In this document: positions 28,585-37,345 of the stretch, piece by piece | Position numbering within the stretch: position 1 is the stretch's first letter | Layout: every line of letters begins with the position of its first letter | Source of the DNA: Asticcacaulis sp. AND118 | GTDB lineage: Bacteria > Pseudomonadota > Alphaproteobacteria > Caulobacterales > Caulobacteraceae | DNA: 64,000 nt | Direction: 5' to 3' | Assembly (NCBI RefSeq): GCF_020535245.1 | Contig: NZ_CP084910.1 | Location: 124,001-188,000 of the forward strand | Position numbers and translations under genes: made by a program | The notes under the pieces: generated by a model | Seen by the model: only the letters and a program-made list of their open reading frames with translations | Told to the model about the DNA's origin: nothing | Database searches by the model: none

Positions 28585-28620
28585 AAAAAAGCCCGCAGTC
28601 GGATGGCTGCGGGCTTTTTT
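28585..28620. terminator. Bidirectional terminator between secB and dnaQ
   Basis: AAAAAAGCCCGCAG, an 8-base loop, then CTGCGGGCTTTTTT: a perfect 14-base inverted repeat with A and T runs on both sides. It sits between two convergent genes, and the T-run overlaps the dnaQ stop codon. Confidence 0.92.
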
Positions 28621-29318
28621 TATTGCGCCGTATAGCCCCACATATTCTTGTCTTTGAGGAATTTAAGACAGAAGGCCATGTGCGCCTCCGCCTCTTCCGG
28701 ATGGATATGCGAGGGCAGAGGCCGCGGACGATGGCCGTGGTTCATCACGCGGATTTCCGTACCGTCCTCGGAGACCATGCCGTGCATCTTGAGATCAAGG
28801 CCGCGTTCCTTGCCGCCCGATAGTTCCAGGTACACGCTGGCCAGCAGACGCGCATCGAGCAAGGCGCCGTGCTTGTCGCGCTCAGCCAGCGAAATATTGT
28901 AGCGCTTGCACAGGGCATCCAGCGAATTGGCCATGCCCGGAAACTTGTAGCGCGCCAGTTCCAGCGTATCGATCCAGCGGTCCGGATCGGTCGGCTCCAT
29001 GCGCAGGCGCTCCAGCTCCATATTGATAAAGCCGCGGTCGAACGACGCATTGTGCGCGATCAACGGCGCATCCCCGATGAAGTCGACAAAGGCCTGAGCC
29101 AGTTCGGCGAATTTCGGCTTGTCGGCCACCATCTCGTCGGTGATGCCGTGGACGCGGATGGCGTCCGGCTCGATCAGCCGTTCCGGATTGAAATAGTAGT
29201 GAAAGGTCTTGCCCGTGGGCAGCAGGTCGTCGATTTCGATGCAGCCGACTTCGATCAGGCGGTGCCCTTTTTTCGGGTCAATGCCGGTGGTTTCCGTATC
29301 GAGGACAATCTGACGCAT
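28620..29318 (-). CDS. dnaQ: DNA polymerase III epsilon subunit (3'-5' proofreading exonuclease)
   Basis: A 232-residue DEDDh exonuclease. Exo I LDTETTG (Asp7, Glu9), Exo II LIAHNASFDRGFI and Exo III HGALLDARLLA are intact, so it should be active. It proofreads within the replicative polymerase core. The C-terminal end is the expected alpha-binding region. It lies about 3 kb from the probable origin. Confidence 0.94.
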   Translation of the reverse strand: MRQIVLDTETTGIDPKKGHRLIEVGCIEIDDLLPTGKTFHYYFNPERLIEPDAIRVHGITDEMVADKPKFAELAQAFVDFIGDAPLIAHNASFDRGFINMELERLRMEPTDPDRWIDTLELARYKFPGMANSLDALCKRYNISLAERDKHGALLDARLLASVYLELSGGKERGLDLKMHGMVSEDGTEIRVMNHGHRPRPLPSHIHPEEAEAHMAFCLKFLKDKNMWGYTAQ

Positions 29319-29357
29319 GGTCGCGATTTGACTCCCGTTCGCCGGTATTGTCCAGAG

Positions 29358-29948
29358 TCAGGCGCTACGCAGGGTCTGGATAATCTCGCGCACCTGTTGA
29401 CGATTGGCGTCGAGGCTATGCGAGGTGTCGATGACAAAATCGGCGCGGGCACGTTTTTCGATGTCGGGCACCTGCTGCCTGAGGATATCGGCGAATTTCT
29501 CCGACGTCATGCCGGGCCGGGCCAGCACGCGTGCGGCCTGAACTTCCGATGGGGCCGATACCACCAGAACCTTGTCAAAGGTCTTGTCCGCGCCGGTTTC
29601 AAAGAGAAGAGGGATGTCAGACAAGGTGAGGGGGGTGCCGGCTGCTGCGTGCTGTTCCAAAAAGCCTTCACGGTCAGCTACCGTTGCCGGATGGACAATG
29701 GCGTTAAGCAGAGGAAATTTCTCAGGGTTTGACTTGAGAATAAGCGAGAGCTTGGCGCGATCCACGGCTCCGTCGGTCAGGACGTCGCCAAACGCTTCAG
29801 CGAGCGCTGTCTGGAGCGGTTCAGAACCGGCATAGAGCCGGTGCACCGTCTCATCGGCATCCCAAACCGGTACGCCTTCGTCGGCGAACATCCTGGCAAT
29901 GGTCGACTTACCCATGCCGATAGAGCCGGTGAGACCCAGACGGATCAC
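29358..29948 (-). CDS. coaE: Dephospho-CoA kinase
   Basis: A 196-residue kinase catalysing the last step of coenzyme A synthesis. The P-loop GLTGSIGMGKST is at 5-16, with DADETVHRLY following. It overlaps aroE by four bases (ATGA) in a maf-aroE-coaE-(dnaQ) arrangement seen in many alphaproteobacteria. Confidence 0.93.
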   Translation of the reverse strand: MIRLGLTGSIGMGKSTIARMFADEGVPVWDADETVHRLYAGSEPLQTALAEAFGDVLTDGAVDRAKLSLILKSNPEKFPLLNAIVHPATVADREGFLEQHAAAGTPLTLSDIPLLFETGADKTFDKVLVVSAPSEVQAARVLARPGMTSEKFADILRQQVPDIEKRARADFVIDTSHSLDANRQQVREIIQTLRSA

Positions 29949-30790
29949 GTCGTCTCACCCAAAAAATCCAACGCCAAAGCGCGCACGTCGCACATCGCAT
30001 CCGGTGCAACGCCATAAAAGGCTTCGAACGACGGGCGGGCCTGTTCGATCAGCATCATCAGACCGTCGACGGTTTTCAAACCGCGCGCTTCGGCAGCCTG
30101 AAGCCAGTTGGTTTTCAGCGGTCGATAGGTCATATCCATGGCCGTCGTCGACGGATCGAGCGCATCGAACAAGGGCAGGGGACCACCGGAGGCGGCATTG
30201 ATCACCGCCACCGAACCGGCAAACGCGCGGTCGATATCGCTCAGGGCATAGGCGCTGACGCCATCCTTGAAGGCAAAAACGATCTCTTCGGCGCGGGCCA
30301 CGGTGCGGTTGACGACACGCACATCGGTGCAACCCTGATCCAGAAGAGCCGCAACCACCGCTCGCGAGGCTCCGCCGGCGCCCAGAAGCGTGACAGCACC
30401 TGCGGTCAGATCGCAATCGGGCGCCTGAATGCGGAAAGCCTGGATCAGGCCGGGCCCGTCGGTGGAATCGGCATGAACGCTGCCGTCCTCATCGAAGGTC
30501 AGGAGGTTGGCCGAACCGCAGCGGCGCGCCAGATCGGTCGGGGTGTCGGCCAGCTTCAACGCCAGTTCCTTGAACGGCGCGGTCACGTTGAGACCCTTGA
30601 TGCCATTGGTTCGGCACGACAGAACCAGTCGCTCGAACGCATGATCATCGACGGGCGCGAACGGCGCATAGACGCCATTCAGGCCCATATGCCTCAGCCA
30701 GGCCGTATGCAGGAAAGGGGATAGCGATTGACGGATCGGCTGACCGACCACGCCGGCGACCAGCGCCGCGCCTGTGGGGAGCGTATTCAT
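29945..30790 (-). CDS. aroE: Shikimate dehydrogenase (NADP)
   Basis: A 281-residue enzyme reducing 3-dehydroshikimate to shikimate in aromatic amino acid synthesis. The substrate-site SLSPFLHTAWL, GLNVTAPFKE (catalytic Lys), LLGAGGASRAV nucleotide loop and the NRTVAR segment are present. It overlaps both maf and coaE with ATGA junctions, so the three form a translationally coupled unit. Confidence 0.94.
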   Translation of the reverse strand: MNTLPTGAALVAGVVGQPIRQSLSPFLHTAWLRHMGLNGVYAPFAPVDDHAFERLVLSCRTNGIKGLNVTAPFKELALKLADTPTDLARRCGSANLLTFDEDGSVHADSTDGPGLIQAFRIQAPDCDLTAGAVTLLGAGGASRAVVAALLDQGCTDVRVVNRTVARAEEIVFAFKDGVSAYALSDIDRAFAGSVAVINAASGGPLPLFDALDPSTTAMDMTYRPLKTNWLQAAEARGLKTVDGLMMLIEQARPSFEAFYGVAPDAMCDVRALALDFLGETT

Positions 30791-31395
30791 GCGGGCACCA
30801 CCTCATAATGGCGTAACTGGGCTAATAGCGGGAGTAAAGGCAGGCCCAGAACGGTGAAATAATCTCCCCGGATGGCATCGAACAAATGCACACCATGGGC
30901 TTCGAGCATGTAGCAACCCACGCTGGACAAAATCTCTTCACCAGCCATGTCGATATAACGGGCGATAAAATCTTCGCTGAGACGACGCACCGCTAAATCC
31001 GCCGTATCCGCGTGAGACCACAGAAGCTGACCCTCCTGCGCCACCGCTACGGCAGAGTGCAGATAGTGTGTCTTGCCGGAGAACCGACGCAGAAGATCGG
31101 CCGCATCGGCCAGAGATTTCTGCTTTGAAATCAGTTCCCTATCGAGTTCCAAAACTGAATCCGCGCCGATGACCAGACCCGTCTGTCCGCGCGAAACGTG
31201 CAGCGCCTTTTCCTGCGCCAGTTTCAGGGCCACAGCCTTGGGCGTGAAGCCGCGGAACAGGCAATCGTCCTTGATCCGGTCTTCGTCGATATCGGCCGGA
31301 ATCCTGATGTAGCTCAGGCCGCAATTGGTGAGCAGGGTGGCGCGGATTTTCGAGCCGGAAGCGAGGATCAGGGCAGGGGGAACGGATTGGGTCAT
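30787..31395 (-). CDS. Maf-family nucleotide pyrophosphatase
   Basis: About 202 residues from the ATG at 31393-31395 (MTQSVPPALILASGSKIRATLL). The ILASGS start motif, IGADSVLELD (active-site Asp) and the later VGCYMLE segment identify a Maf-like nucleoside triphosphate pyrophosphatase, acting on non-canonical nucleotides such as dTTP/UTP or m7GTP analogues depending on subgroup. The upstream extension of the frame is not convincing. First gene of the maf-aroE-coaE unit. Confidence 0.88.
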   Translation of the reverse strand: MTQSVPPALILASGSKIRATLLTNCGLSYIRIPADIDEDRIKDDCLFRGFTPKAVALKLAQEKALHVSRGQTGLVIGADSVLELDRELISKQKSLADAADLLRRFSGKTHYLHSAVAVAQEGQLLWSHADTADLAVRRLSEDFIARYIDMAGEEILSSVGCYMLEAHGVHLFDAIRGDYFTVLGLPLLPLLAQLRHYEVVPA

Positions 31396-31534
31396 GGGCG
31401 TCTTTTGCGGCGAAGCCGCTTTAATAGCTTGAGTGAAAACGCGCAGAGCTTTTTCCGATTTGGAATTTTCAGTCAATACATACTTGGTTTCGGGGTGCAG
31501 GGGTCCCTGACCCCTGCGTCTTAAATCCTTAATA

Positions 31535-32392
31535 TCAAATCCCGCCCAGACGTCCCGTTCGCTTCTCATGCAGGAAGCTGATAATCGCGGCCGACGTCTC
31601 TTCGACGCTGCGGCGCGTCACATCGATAACCGGCCAGCCCTTGCGCTCGAACAATCTGCGCGCGGCGATGATTTCCTCGCGCACGGCTTCGGCATCGGTA
31701 TAGGTGGTGGGCCGATCGTCGGCGGCGATGCTGAGGATACGGGCTTTGCGTATCTGCACCAGACGGTCCGGCGATGCGATCAGGCCGACGATCAGCGGCT
31801 CGGTCAGTTCATCCAGTTCCGGAGGCAGGGCCTGACCCGGCACGAGGGGGATGTTGGCCGCCTTATAGCCGCGGTGCGCCAGATAGATGCAGGTCGGCGT
31901 CTTTGAGGTGCGCGACACGCCGATGAGGATGATTTCCGCATGACGCAGTTTGTCCGCCAAAGCGCCATCGTCGTGGGCGATGGCATAGTTGAGCGCTTCG
32001 ATACGGTCGAAATAGTCGCTGTCGAGATTGTGCTGAGCGCCGGACTTCTTGGAAAATTCCGCCGCACCGAGATAGCGTGAATAGGCCAGAACCACAGAAT
32101 CAAGGACGCCGATGGTCGGGATATCGCGCTCGCGGCAGAAACTTTCCAGCTTCTGACGCAGTTCGGCATCTACCAGGGTGTGCAGCACGATACCGGGATA
32201 GGTCTCGATCTCGGTCAGGGCGCGGTCCATCTGCTTGTCCGAGCGGATCAGCACATAGATATGTTCGATGGGGAAGATGCCCTCAAAGCGCGCGGCTGCG
32301 GCCTTGGCCAGGGCGTTAAGGGTTTCACCGGTGGAGTCGGACACCAGATGAACGTGAAAATGGATGCCGATTTTCGCGCCGGACGTGGTCAT
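31535..32392 (-). CDS. Bifunctional pyruvate-phosphate dikinase / PEP synthetase regulatory protein
   Basis: About 285 residues from the ATG at 32390-32392 (MTTSGAKIGIHFHVHLVSDSTG). HLVSDSTGET at the N terminus and the P-loop GVSRTSKTPT identify the DUF299 family, which phosphorylates and dephosphorylates PPDK or PEP synthase using ADP. In Caulobacter this gene type borders the replication origin opposite hemE, and the same arrangement is seen here. Confidence 0.92.
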   Translation of the reverse strand: MTTSGAKIGIHFHVHLVSDSTGETLNALAKAAAARFEGIFPIEHIYVLIRSDKQMDRALTEIETYPGIVLHTLVDAELRQKLESFCRERDIPTIGVLDSVVLAYSRYLGAAEFSKKSGAQHNLDSDYFDRIEALNYAIAHDDGALADKLRHAEIILIGVSRTSKTPTCIYLAHRGYKAANIPLVPGQALPPELDELTEPLIVGLIASPDRLVQIRKARILSIAADDRPTTYTDAEAVREEIIAARRLFERKGWPVIDVTRRSVEETSAAIISFLHEKRTGRLGGI

Positions 32393-32581
32393 GAAATTTA
32401 TCTGTGCACGCTTTCTGGGGAAAAGCTGAGGATGTTTCCGTCTCAATCGGGATAAACCTTCGCCGTCGCGCTGCCAACCCGCCACAGCGGGGAAAAGGCG
32501 AAAAACCCGGGCGAGTCACGCACTGTTTTTCCCCATCCGGACGCATCGGTGACTCCTTTGTGACGGCTTTGTGTGTAAATC

Positions 32582-32596
32582 TTAATGAAAATTTAA
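32582..32596. promoter_or_regulatory. CtrA box, perfect (TTAA-N7-TTAA)
   Basis: TTAA TGAAAAT TTAA, an exact match to the CtrA consensus. In Caulobacter such boxes in the origin let phosphorylated CtrA block initiation. Confidence 0.75.
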
Positions 32597-32643
32597 CAGT
32601 GAATGGCTTTAGCCCAAAGGCGTTAGGATTTTCTTAATCATTG

Positions 32644-32658
32644 TTAGCATTTGGTTAA
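32644..32658. promoter_or_regulatory. CtrA box with one mismatch
   Basis: TTAG CATTTGG TTAA, 7-base spacing. It is directly followed by TTATCCCGG, a weak DnaA-like 9-mer, so CtrA and DnaA could compete here. Confidence 0.55.
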
Positions 32659-32688
32659 TTATCCCGGATTCCCACAGGCTGTTAAATC

Positions 32689-32703
32689 TTAAAAATTCAT
32701 TAA
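32689..32703. promoter_or_regulatory. CtrA box, perfect (TTAA-N7-TTAA)
   Basis: TTAA AAATTCA TTAA, an exact consensus match, with a further TTAA four bases to its left (32682-32685). It is about 155 bases from the hemE start. Confidence 0.75.
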
Positions 32704-32856
32704 CGCCCGCCTGTGAAAAGGCCGGGAAAAGCGATCCTCGCCTTTGTGCCCTGCGACGTTTTTCCGCACCTTCCACGCCTTAACTACCCCTTCTATCTTT
32801 CTAAAAACCTTTTAGAGGGATTGAGAGAAATCCGTCCGAAGCCTATGGATTGACTC

Positions 32857-33882
32857 ATGACCTCCAAGCCTTCATCCATAGTTTCGGTCCTTCAGGGACA
32901 GACGCTGAAAACCCCGCCCGTCTGGTTCATGCGTCAGGCGGGGCGTCACCTGCCCGAATATCGTGAGCTGCGCGCCACGACCCCTGATTTTCTCAGCTTT
33001 TGCCTGAACCCCGAAAAGGCCGCCGAAGCCACGCTTCAACCGGTCAGGCGTTACGGCATGGATGGGGCGATCCTGTTTTCCGACATTCTGGTCATCCCGA
33101 TGGCTCTGGGTCAGGATGTGCGTTTTGAAGCGGGTGAGGGACCTGTTCTTGGCGAATTGCCGGCCATAGCGCAGATGGCCGATCTGGCGGGCTCGGCAGG
33201 GGAAGCCTTGTCCAAGGTCGGAGAGACCCTGACCATCCTGCGTTCGGAATTGCCGAAAGAGGTCACGCTTCTGGGCTTCTGCGGCGGCCCATGGACGGTG
33301 ATGACCTATATGCTGAACGGTCGAAAGGCGCACGACCGGTCGTTGATCCGCGCCTTCGTCTATGAGCAGCCGGCATTGGTGGCGCAGGTCATGGACGTGG
33401 TGATCGAGGCGTCGGCGCAATATCTGAAAATGCAGGCCGACGCCGGTGCTCAGGTGCTGAAAATCTTCGAAAGCTGGGCCGAGGGCTTCCCCGATCCGTT
33501 GTTCGATCAACTGGTCATCGAACCGCATCAGCGGCTGGTCGGACGGGTGCGCGAACTGGGCGTGACCCTGCCTATTATAGGCTTTCCGCGCGGGGCCGAA
33601 GCGCGCTGCATGGACTATGCCGAACAGGTCGACGTGCAGGGCATGGCGCTCGGCACGGCGACGCCGCTGAAGCTGGGTCAGATTATCCAGAAAAAGCTGC
33701 CGATCCAGGGCGCGCTCGATCCGGTTGTACTGCGGTCGGGGGGGCCGGCATTGGACGATATGGTGCTGAAAATGAAATCTGCCTGGGGGCAGGGGCCGTA
33801 TATTTTTAATCTGGGGCATGGCATCTTCCCCGACACCCCGATCGCTCATGTCGAGCGTGTATTGCATCTCATAAGAAGCTGA
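32857..33882 (+). CDS. hemE: Uroporphyrinogen decarboxylase
   Basis: A 341-residue enzyme converting uroporphyrinogen III to coproporphyrinogen III. The N-terminal signature PVWFMRQAGRHLPEYRE and the later GFCGGPWTVMTYM are typical. It is the first gene rightward of the probable origin and overlaps the hemH start codon by one base (TGATG). Confidence 0.96.
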   Translation: MTSKPSSIVSVLQGQTLKTPPVWFMRQAGRHLPEYRELRATTPDFLSFCLNPEKAAEATLQPVRRYGMDGAILFSDILVIPMALGQDVRFEAGEGPVLGELPAIAQMADLAGSAGEALSKVGETLTILRSELPKEVTLLGFCGGPWTVMTYMLNGRKAHDRSLIRAFVYEQPALVAQVMDVVIEASAQYLKMQADAGAQVLKIFESWAEGFPDPLFDQLVIEPHQRLVGRVRELGVTLPIIGFPRGAEARCMDYAEQVDVQGMALGTATPLKLGQIIQKKLPIQGALDPVVLRSGGPALDDMVLKMKSAWGQGPYIFNLGHGIFPDTPIAHVERVLHLIRS

Positions 33883-34907
33883 TGAAAAAAGTCGCTGTCG
33901 TTCTGTTCAATCTCGGCGGGCCCCTGACCCAGGCCGATGTCAAACCGTTTCTCAATAACCTCTTCAGCGACAAATATATTATCGGCCTCCCGGCGCCGTT
34001 GCGGCAGATGGTGGCGCGCCTGATTTCGTCGCGCCGCGAAACCTCAGCTCAGGCCAATTACCGCCTGATGGGGGGCGGTTCACCCATCGTTAAGGAAACC
34101 GAGGCGCAGGCGGACGCCCTGAGCAGCCATCTGTCGAAAACCGTCAAGGATCTGGAGTTCAAGATCTTTATCGGGATGCGCTACTGGCACCCGTTTATCG
34201 AAGACGCGGTGAAGGCCGTTGAGGCTTGGGAACCGGATCAGGTGGTGGCCCTGCCGCTCTATCCGCAGTTTTCGACCACTACCACCCTGTCTTCGTTTGT
34301 GACCTTCAAAAAGGCTTACAAGGGGACAGCCCCCGTCAAATATCTGTGCTGCTACCCGCAAAATCCGGCCTTTGCCAAGGCTTATGCCGACTTGATCCGT
34401 GAAAAGCTGTCGGGTCTGAGCGGTCTTAAAGATTATCGCCTTCTGTTTTCAGCGCATGGCCTGCCGGAAAAGATCATCAAGAAGGGCGACCCGTATCAGG
34501 CGCAGGTTGAGGCCAGTGTGGCGGCCATCATGGAGCAGGTGGGCCTGCAGATTGACCATGTCGTCTGCTATCAAAGCCGGGTCGGGCCGTTGAAATGGAT
34601 CGGGCCTTCGACCGATGAAACGATTATCGATACCATTAAGGGCGGAAAGTCACCGGTCGTCGTGCCGGTGGCCTTTGTGTCTGAACATATTGAAACCCTG
34701 GTCGAGTTGGATATCGAATATAAACACCTTGCCGACGAGCATGGCGCGAAGGACTATCTGCGGGTGCCGGTTGTAGGTATAGAGCCGCTGTTTATCCGCG
34801 CGCTGGGGGACGAGGTGCTGCGCGCCATAGGCTCGGAAGCCAGCGTCATGGCCGATTACGCCTGCGACGCCTGTCACGGGCAATGCCCCAAACGGAAGGG
34901 CTTTTGA
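33882..34907 (+). CDS. hemH: Ferrochelatase
   Basis: A 341-residue enzyme inserting ferrous iron into protoporphyrin IX. LFNLGGPLTQADVKPFL, the catalytic-region FSAHGLPEKII and SFVSEHIET-like VAFVSEHIETLVELD are present. The C terminus ends with several cysteines (CDACHGQCPKRKGF), possibly a 2Fe-2S or metal ligand set as in some ferrochelatases. It is coupled to hemE and followed by hemJ two bases downstream. Confidence 0.95.
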   Translation: MKKVAVVLFNLGGPLTQADVKPFLNNLFSDKYIIGLPAPLRQMVARLISSRRETSAQANYRLMGGGSPIVKETEAQADALSSHLSKTVKDLEFKIFIGMRYWHPFIEDAVKAVEAWEPDQVVALPLYPQFSTTTTLSSFVTFKKAYKGTAPVKYLCCYPQNPAFAKAYADLIREKLSGLSGLKDYRLLFSAHGLPEKIIKKGDPYQAQVEASVAAIMEQVGLQIDHVVCYQSRVGPLKWIGPSTDETIIDTIKGGKSPVVVPVAFVSEHIETLVELDIEYKHLADEHGAKDYLRVPVVGIEPLFIRALGDEVLRAIGSEASVMADYACDACHGQCPKRKGF

Positions 34908-34909
34908 AG

Positions 34910-35365
34910 ATGAACCATTACGACCTGCTGCGCGGATTGCACATACTGGCCGTCATCGCCTGGATGGCCGGCCTGCTCTATCTGCCACGTCTGTTCGTCT
35001 ATCACATCCAGAACCGCGACAAGCCGGAGGTGGTTGCGATCTTCACAACGATGGAAACCAAGCTGATGAAGATCATCATGAACCCGGCCATGATCATGGC
35101 GTGGGTTTTCGGTGCGGGTCTGATCTGGTCCAATGTGCAGGATCGCTTCGGCTGGAAGTTTTTCTATGAACCGTGGTTTGTGGTGAAGATGGCCGGTATC
35201 GTCGCCATCACTGGCTGGCATCACATGCTGCTGGCTAATATGAACAAGCTTCAGCGCGGTGAGGACATCGGCTCGGAAAAGAAGTGGCGTATGATGAACG
35301 AGGTGCCTTTCATCATCGCTATCGTCATGGTCATCGCCGTGACGACCGAGATGTTTACGATTTAA
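34910..35365 (+). CDS. hemJ: Protoporphyrinogen IX oxidase HemJ
   Basis: A 151-residue membrane protein from the ATG at 34910 (MNHYDLLRGLHILAVIAWMAGLLYLPRLFVYH), with about four helices. HemJ (UPF0093) carries out the penultimate step of haem synthesis in bacteria lacking HemG/HemY; the conserved His in LRGLHILAV and the Lys in FVVKM are visible. With hemE and hemH it completes a three-gene late-haem unit beside the origin. Confidence 0.92.
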   Translation: MNHYDLLRGLHILAVIAWMAGLLYLPRLFVYHIQNRDKPEVVAIFTTMETKLMKIIMNPAMIMAWVFGAGLIWSNVQDRFGWKFFYEPWFVVKMAGIVAITGWHHMLLANMNKLQRGEDIGSEKKWRMMNEVPFIIAIVMVIAVTTEMFTI

Positions 35366-35632
35366 TCTTCTCGCCATGTCCAAGGCATGCGGAGGAGAAA
35401 CTCAGTTTCCCTTGACCTTTTCGCGTTTGGGTGTATCTCTCAGAGCCGATGTGCGCGCCGAACGGGTTTCAAGTCGCGCATCTTACGGCCCCACGGTTCT
35501 CGTGGTTTCAAGGCCTCCCCCAATTTTTCATACAGCGTGACAGCGCTGGTTTAATAGACAGGCATTGCCTAATCCATTGACTTTGTTAATTAAGTCGATG
35601 CGTAGCATATCGCAATCAGAGACCTCCCTCCC
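35366..35632. other. rho leader region
   Basis: 267 bases between hemJ and rho with no gene seen. A hairpin just after hemJ (35367-35399; CCATG/CATGC flanked by TTCTC/GAGAA) probably ends the haem operon mRNA. Near the rho end, GACTT-N8-AAGTC (35579-35596) encloses TTAATTAA and may be an operator or promoter element. Long leaders are common for autoregulated rho genes. Confidence 0.45.
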
Positions 35633-37000
35633 ATGTCCGAAGACAACGAAATCGAATACGACACCACGCTGGAAGACGCTTCCGAAGAGGAAAACGGCGT
35701 CGAGAACGGCGATGAAGAGTCGGAAAACCCCAATCAGGAAAAACTGTCGCTTCAGGAACTGAAGGATAAGTCGCCGGCCGACCTGCTGGCCTTCGCCGAA
35801 CAGATCGGGGTCGAAAACGCCGCCTCCATGCGCATGCAGGACCTGATGTTCGCGGTGCTGAAGACGCTGGCCGAAGAAGGCGTGGAAATCACCGGTTCCG
35901 GCGTCATCGAAGTGTTGCAGGACGGTTTCGGTTTCCTGCGCTCGCCTGAAGCCAACTACCTGCCCGGCCCTGACGACATCTACGTCACGCCGCAGCAGAT
36001 ACGCCGCCATGCCCTTCGCACTGGCGACACGGTCGAAGGCCCGATCCGTTCCCCGCGCGAAGGTGAGCGTTATTTCGCGCTGTCGAAGATCAAGACGATC
36101 AATTTCGAAGACCCCGAAGCCATCCGCCACAAGGTCCATTTCGACAACCTGACGCCGCTCTATCCCGAAGAGCGGCTGAAAATGGAAATCGAAGACCCGA
36201 CGCTGAAGGACCGTTCAGGCCGCATCATCGATATCGTCGCCCCGTTGGGTAAGGGTCAGCGCTGCCTGATCGTCGCCCCGCCGCGCGTCGGCAAAACGGT
36301 GATGCTGCAAAACATTGCACGTTCGATCGCCGCCAACCATCCGGAATGCTATCTGATGGTGCTGCTGATCGACGAACGCCCGGAAGAAGTGACCGATATG
36401 CAGCGCACCGTGCGCGGCGAAGTCATCTCCTCGACCTTCGATGAGCCGGCCACCCGTCACGTACAGGTCGCGGAAATGGTCATCGAAAAGGCCAAGCGTC
36501 TGGTTGAGCATAAGCGCGACGTCGTCATCCTGCTCGACTCGATCACGCGTCTGGGCCGTGCCTACAACACGGTTGTGCCTTCGTCGGGTAAGGTGCTGAC
36601 CGGTGGTGTCGACGCCAACGCCCTGCAGCGCCCCAAGCGCTTCTTCGGCGCCGCGCGTAATATCGAGGAAGGCGGCTCGCTGACCATTATCGCCACGGCG
36701 CTGATCGATACCGGTTCGCGCATGGACGAAGTGATCTTCGAAGAATTCAAGGGCACCGGCAACTCGGAAATCGTCTTGGACCGCAAGGTCGCCGACAAGC
36801 GCGTCTTCCCGGCCATGGACATCCTCAAGTCGGGCACGCGTAAGGAAGACCTGCTGGTCGACAAGTCGGACCTGCAAAAGACCTACGTCCTGCGTCGTAT
36901 CCTTAACCCGATGGGGGCCCAGGACGCCATCGAGTTCCTTATCGACAAGTTGCGTCAGACGAAGAACAACGGCGAATTCTTCCAGAGCATGAACACGTAA
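35633..37000 (+). CDS. rho: Transcription termination factor Rho
   Basis: A 455-residue hexameric RNA helicase. After an acidic N-terminal extension of about 35 residues comes the Rho N domain and OSB fold ([19 protein letters not shown]), then the ATPase core with P-loop [12 protein letters not shown] and Walker [17 protein letters not shown]. The length is slightly above the 419 of E. coli because of the acidic extension. Confidence 0.97.
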   Translation: MSEDNEIEYDTTLEDASEEENGVENGDEESENPNQEKLSLQELKDKSPADLLAFAEQIGVENAASMRMQDLMFAVLKTLAEEGVEITGSGVIEVLQDGFGFLRSPEANYLPGPDDIYVTPQQIRRHALRTGDTVEGPIRSPREGERYFALSKIKTINFEDPEAIRHKVHFDNLTPLYPEERLKMEIEDPTLKDRSGRIIDIVAPLGKGQRCLIVAPPRVGKTVMLQNIARSIAANHPECYLMVLLIDERPEEVTDMQRTVRGEVISSTFDEPATRHVQVAEMVIEKAKRLVEHKRDVVILLDSITRLGRAYNTVVPSSGKVLTGGVDANALQRPKRFFGAARNIEEGGSLTIIATALIDTGSRMDEVIFEEFKGTGNSEIVLDRKVADKRVFPAMDILKSGTRKEDLLVDKSDLQKTYVLRRILNPMGAQDAIEFLIDKLRQTKNNGEFFQSMNT

Positions 37001-37048
37001 CGCGCATTGTCCTTACCAAATCAGGCAGGGCGCTGGCATTGTTTTTAG

Positions 37049-37080
37049 CGGGGCCGGAGTAATCCGGCCCCGTTGTCTTA
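37049..37080 (+). terminator. Terminator-like hairpin after rho
   Basis: CGGGGCCGG, six-base loop, CCGGCCCCG, then TTGTCTT. Perfect 9-base stem 49 bases after the rho stop. The T-run is interrupted. Confidence 0.6.
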
Positions 37081-37090
37081 GGAGTTCCTA

Positions 37091-37345
37091 ATGAAGGTCA
37101 CTTTCGATATCGAATGCACGCCACAAGAGGCTCGCGCCTTTTTGGGTCTGCCCAATGTCGAGCCGCTGAACGAATATATGGTCGAGCAGATGAAGGGCCG
37201 CGTCGAACAGAATATCCAGTCGATGCAACCGGAAGAAATCCTCAAGACCTGGTCGAGCTTCGGCGTACAGGCGCAGGATCAGTTCCTCAAGCTGATGCAG
37301 TCCGCCGCGACGGCGAGCATGGGCGGCTTTTCGCCTAAAAAATAG
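37091..37345 (+). CDS. Small conserved protein, DUF6489-like
   Basis: An 84-residue protein (MKVTFDIECTPQEARAFLGL) with a ribosome-binding site GGAG before the ATG. It is largely helical, with no transmembrane segment or cysteine cluster. It resembles small alphaproteobacterial proteins grouped as DUF6489; the function is unknown. Its stop codon shares one base with the GTG start of mnmE, so the two are tightly coupled. Confidence 0.72.
   Translation: MKVTFDIECTPQEARAFLGLPNVEPLNEYMVEQMKGRVEQNIQSMQPEEILKTWSSFGVQAQDQFLKLMQSAATASMGGFSPKK

Larger units (their letters stand above)
32393..32856. other. Probable chromosomal replication origin (Cori-like)
   Basis: A 464-base gene-free region between the divergent ppsR-like and hemE genes, the same context as Cori in Caulobacter crescentus. 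The centre (about 32570-32710) is AT-rich against a GC-rich background. Two perfect TTAA-N7-TTAA CtrA boxes and one 1-mismatch box lie there. GANTC (CcrM) sites occur at 32513, 32551, 32667 and 32852. DnaA-like 9-mers are imperfect (TGTGTGTAA at 32570-32578, 7 of 9 matching; TTATCCCGG at 32659-32667), consistent with the weak boxes known in Cori. Flanking genes change direction here. Base-skew analysis was not possible. Confidence 0.8.
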
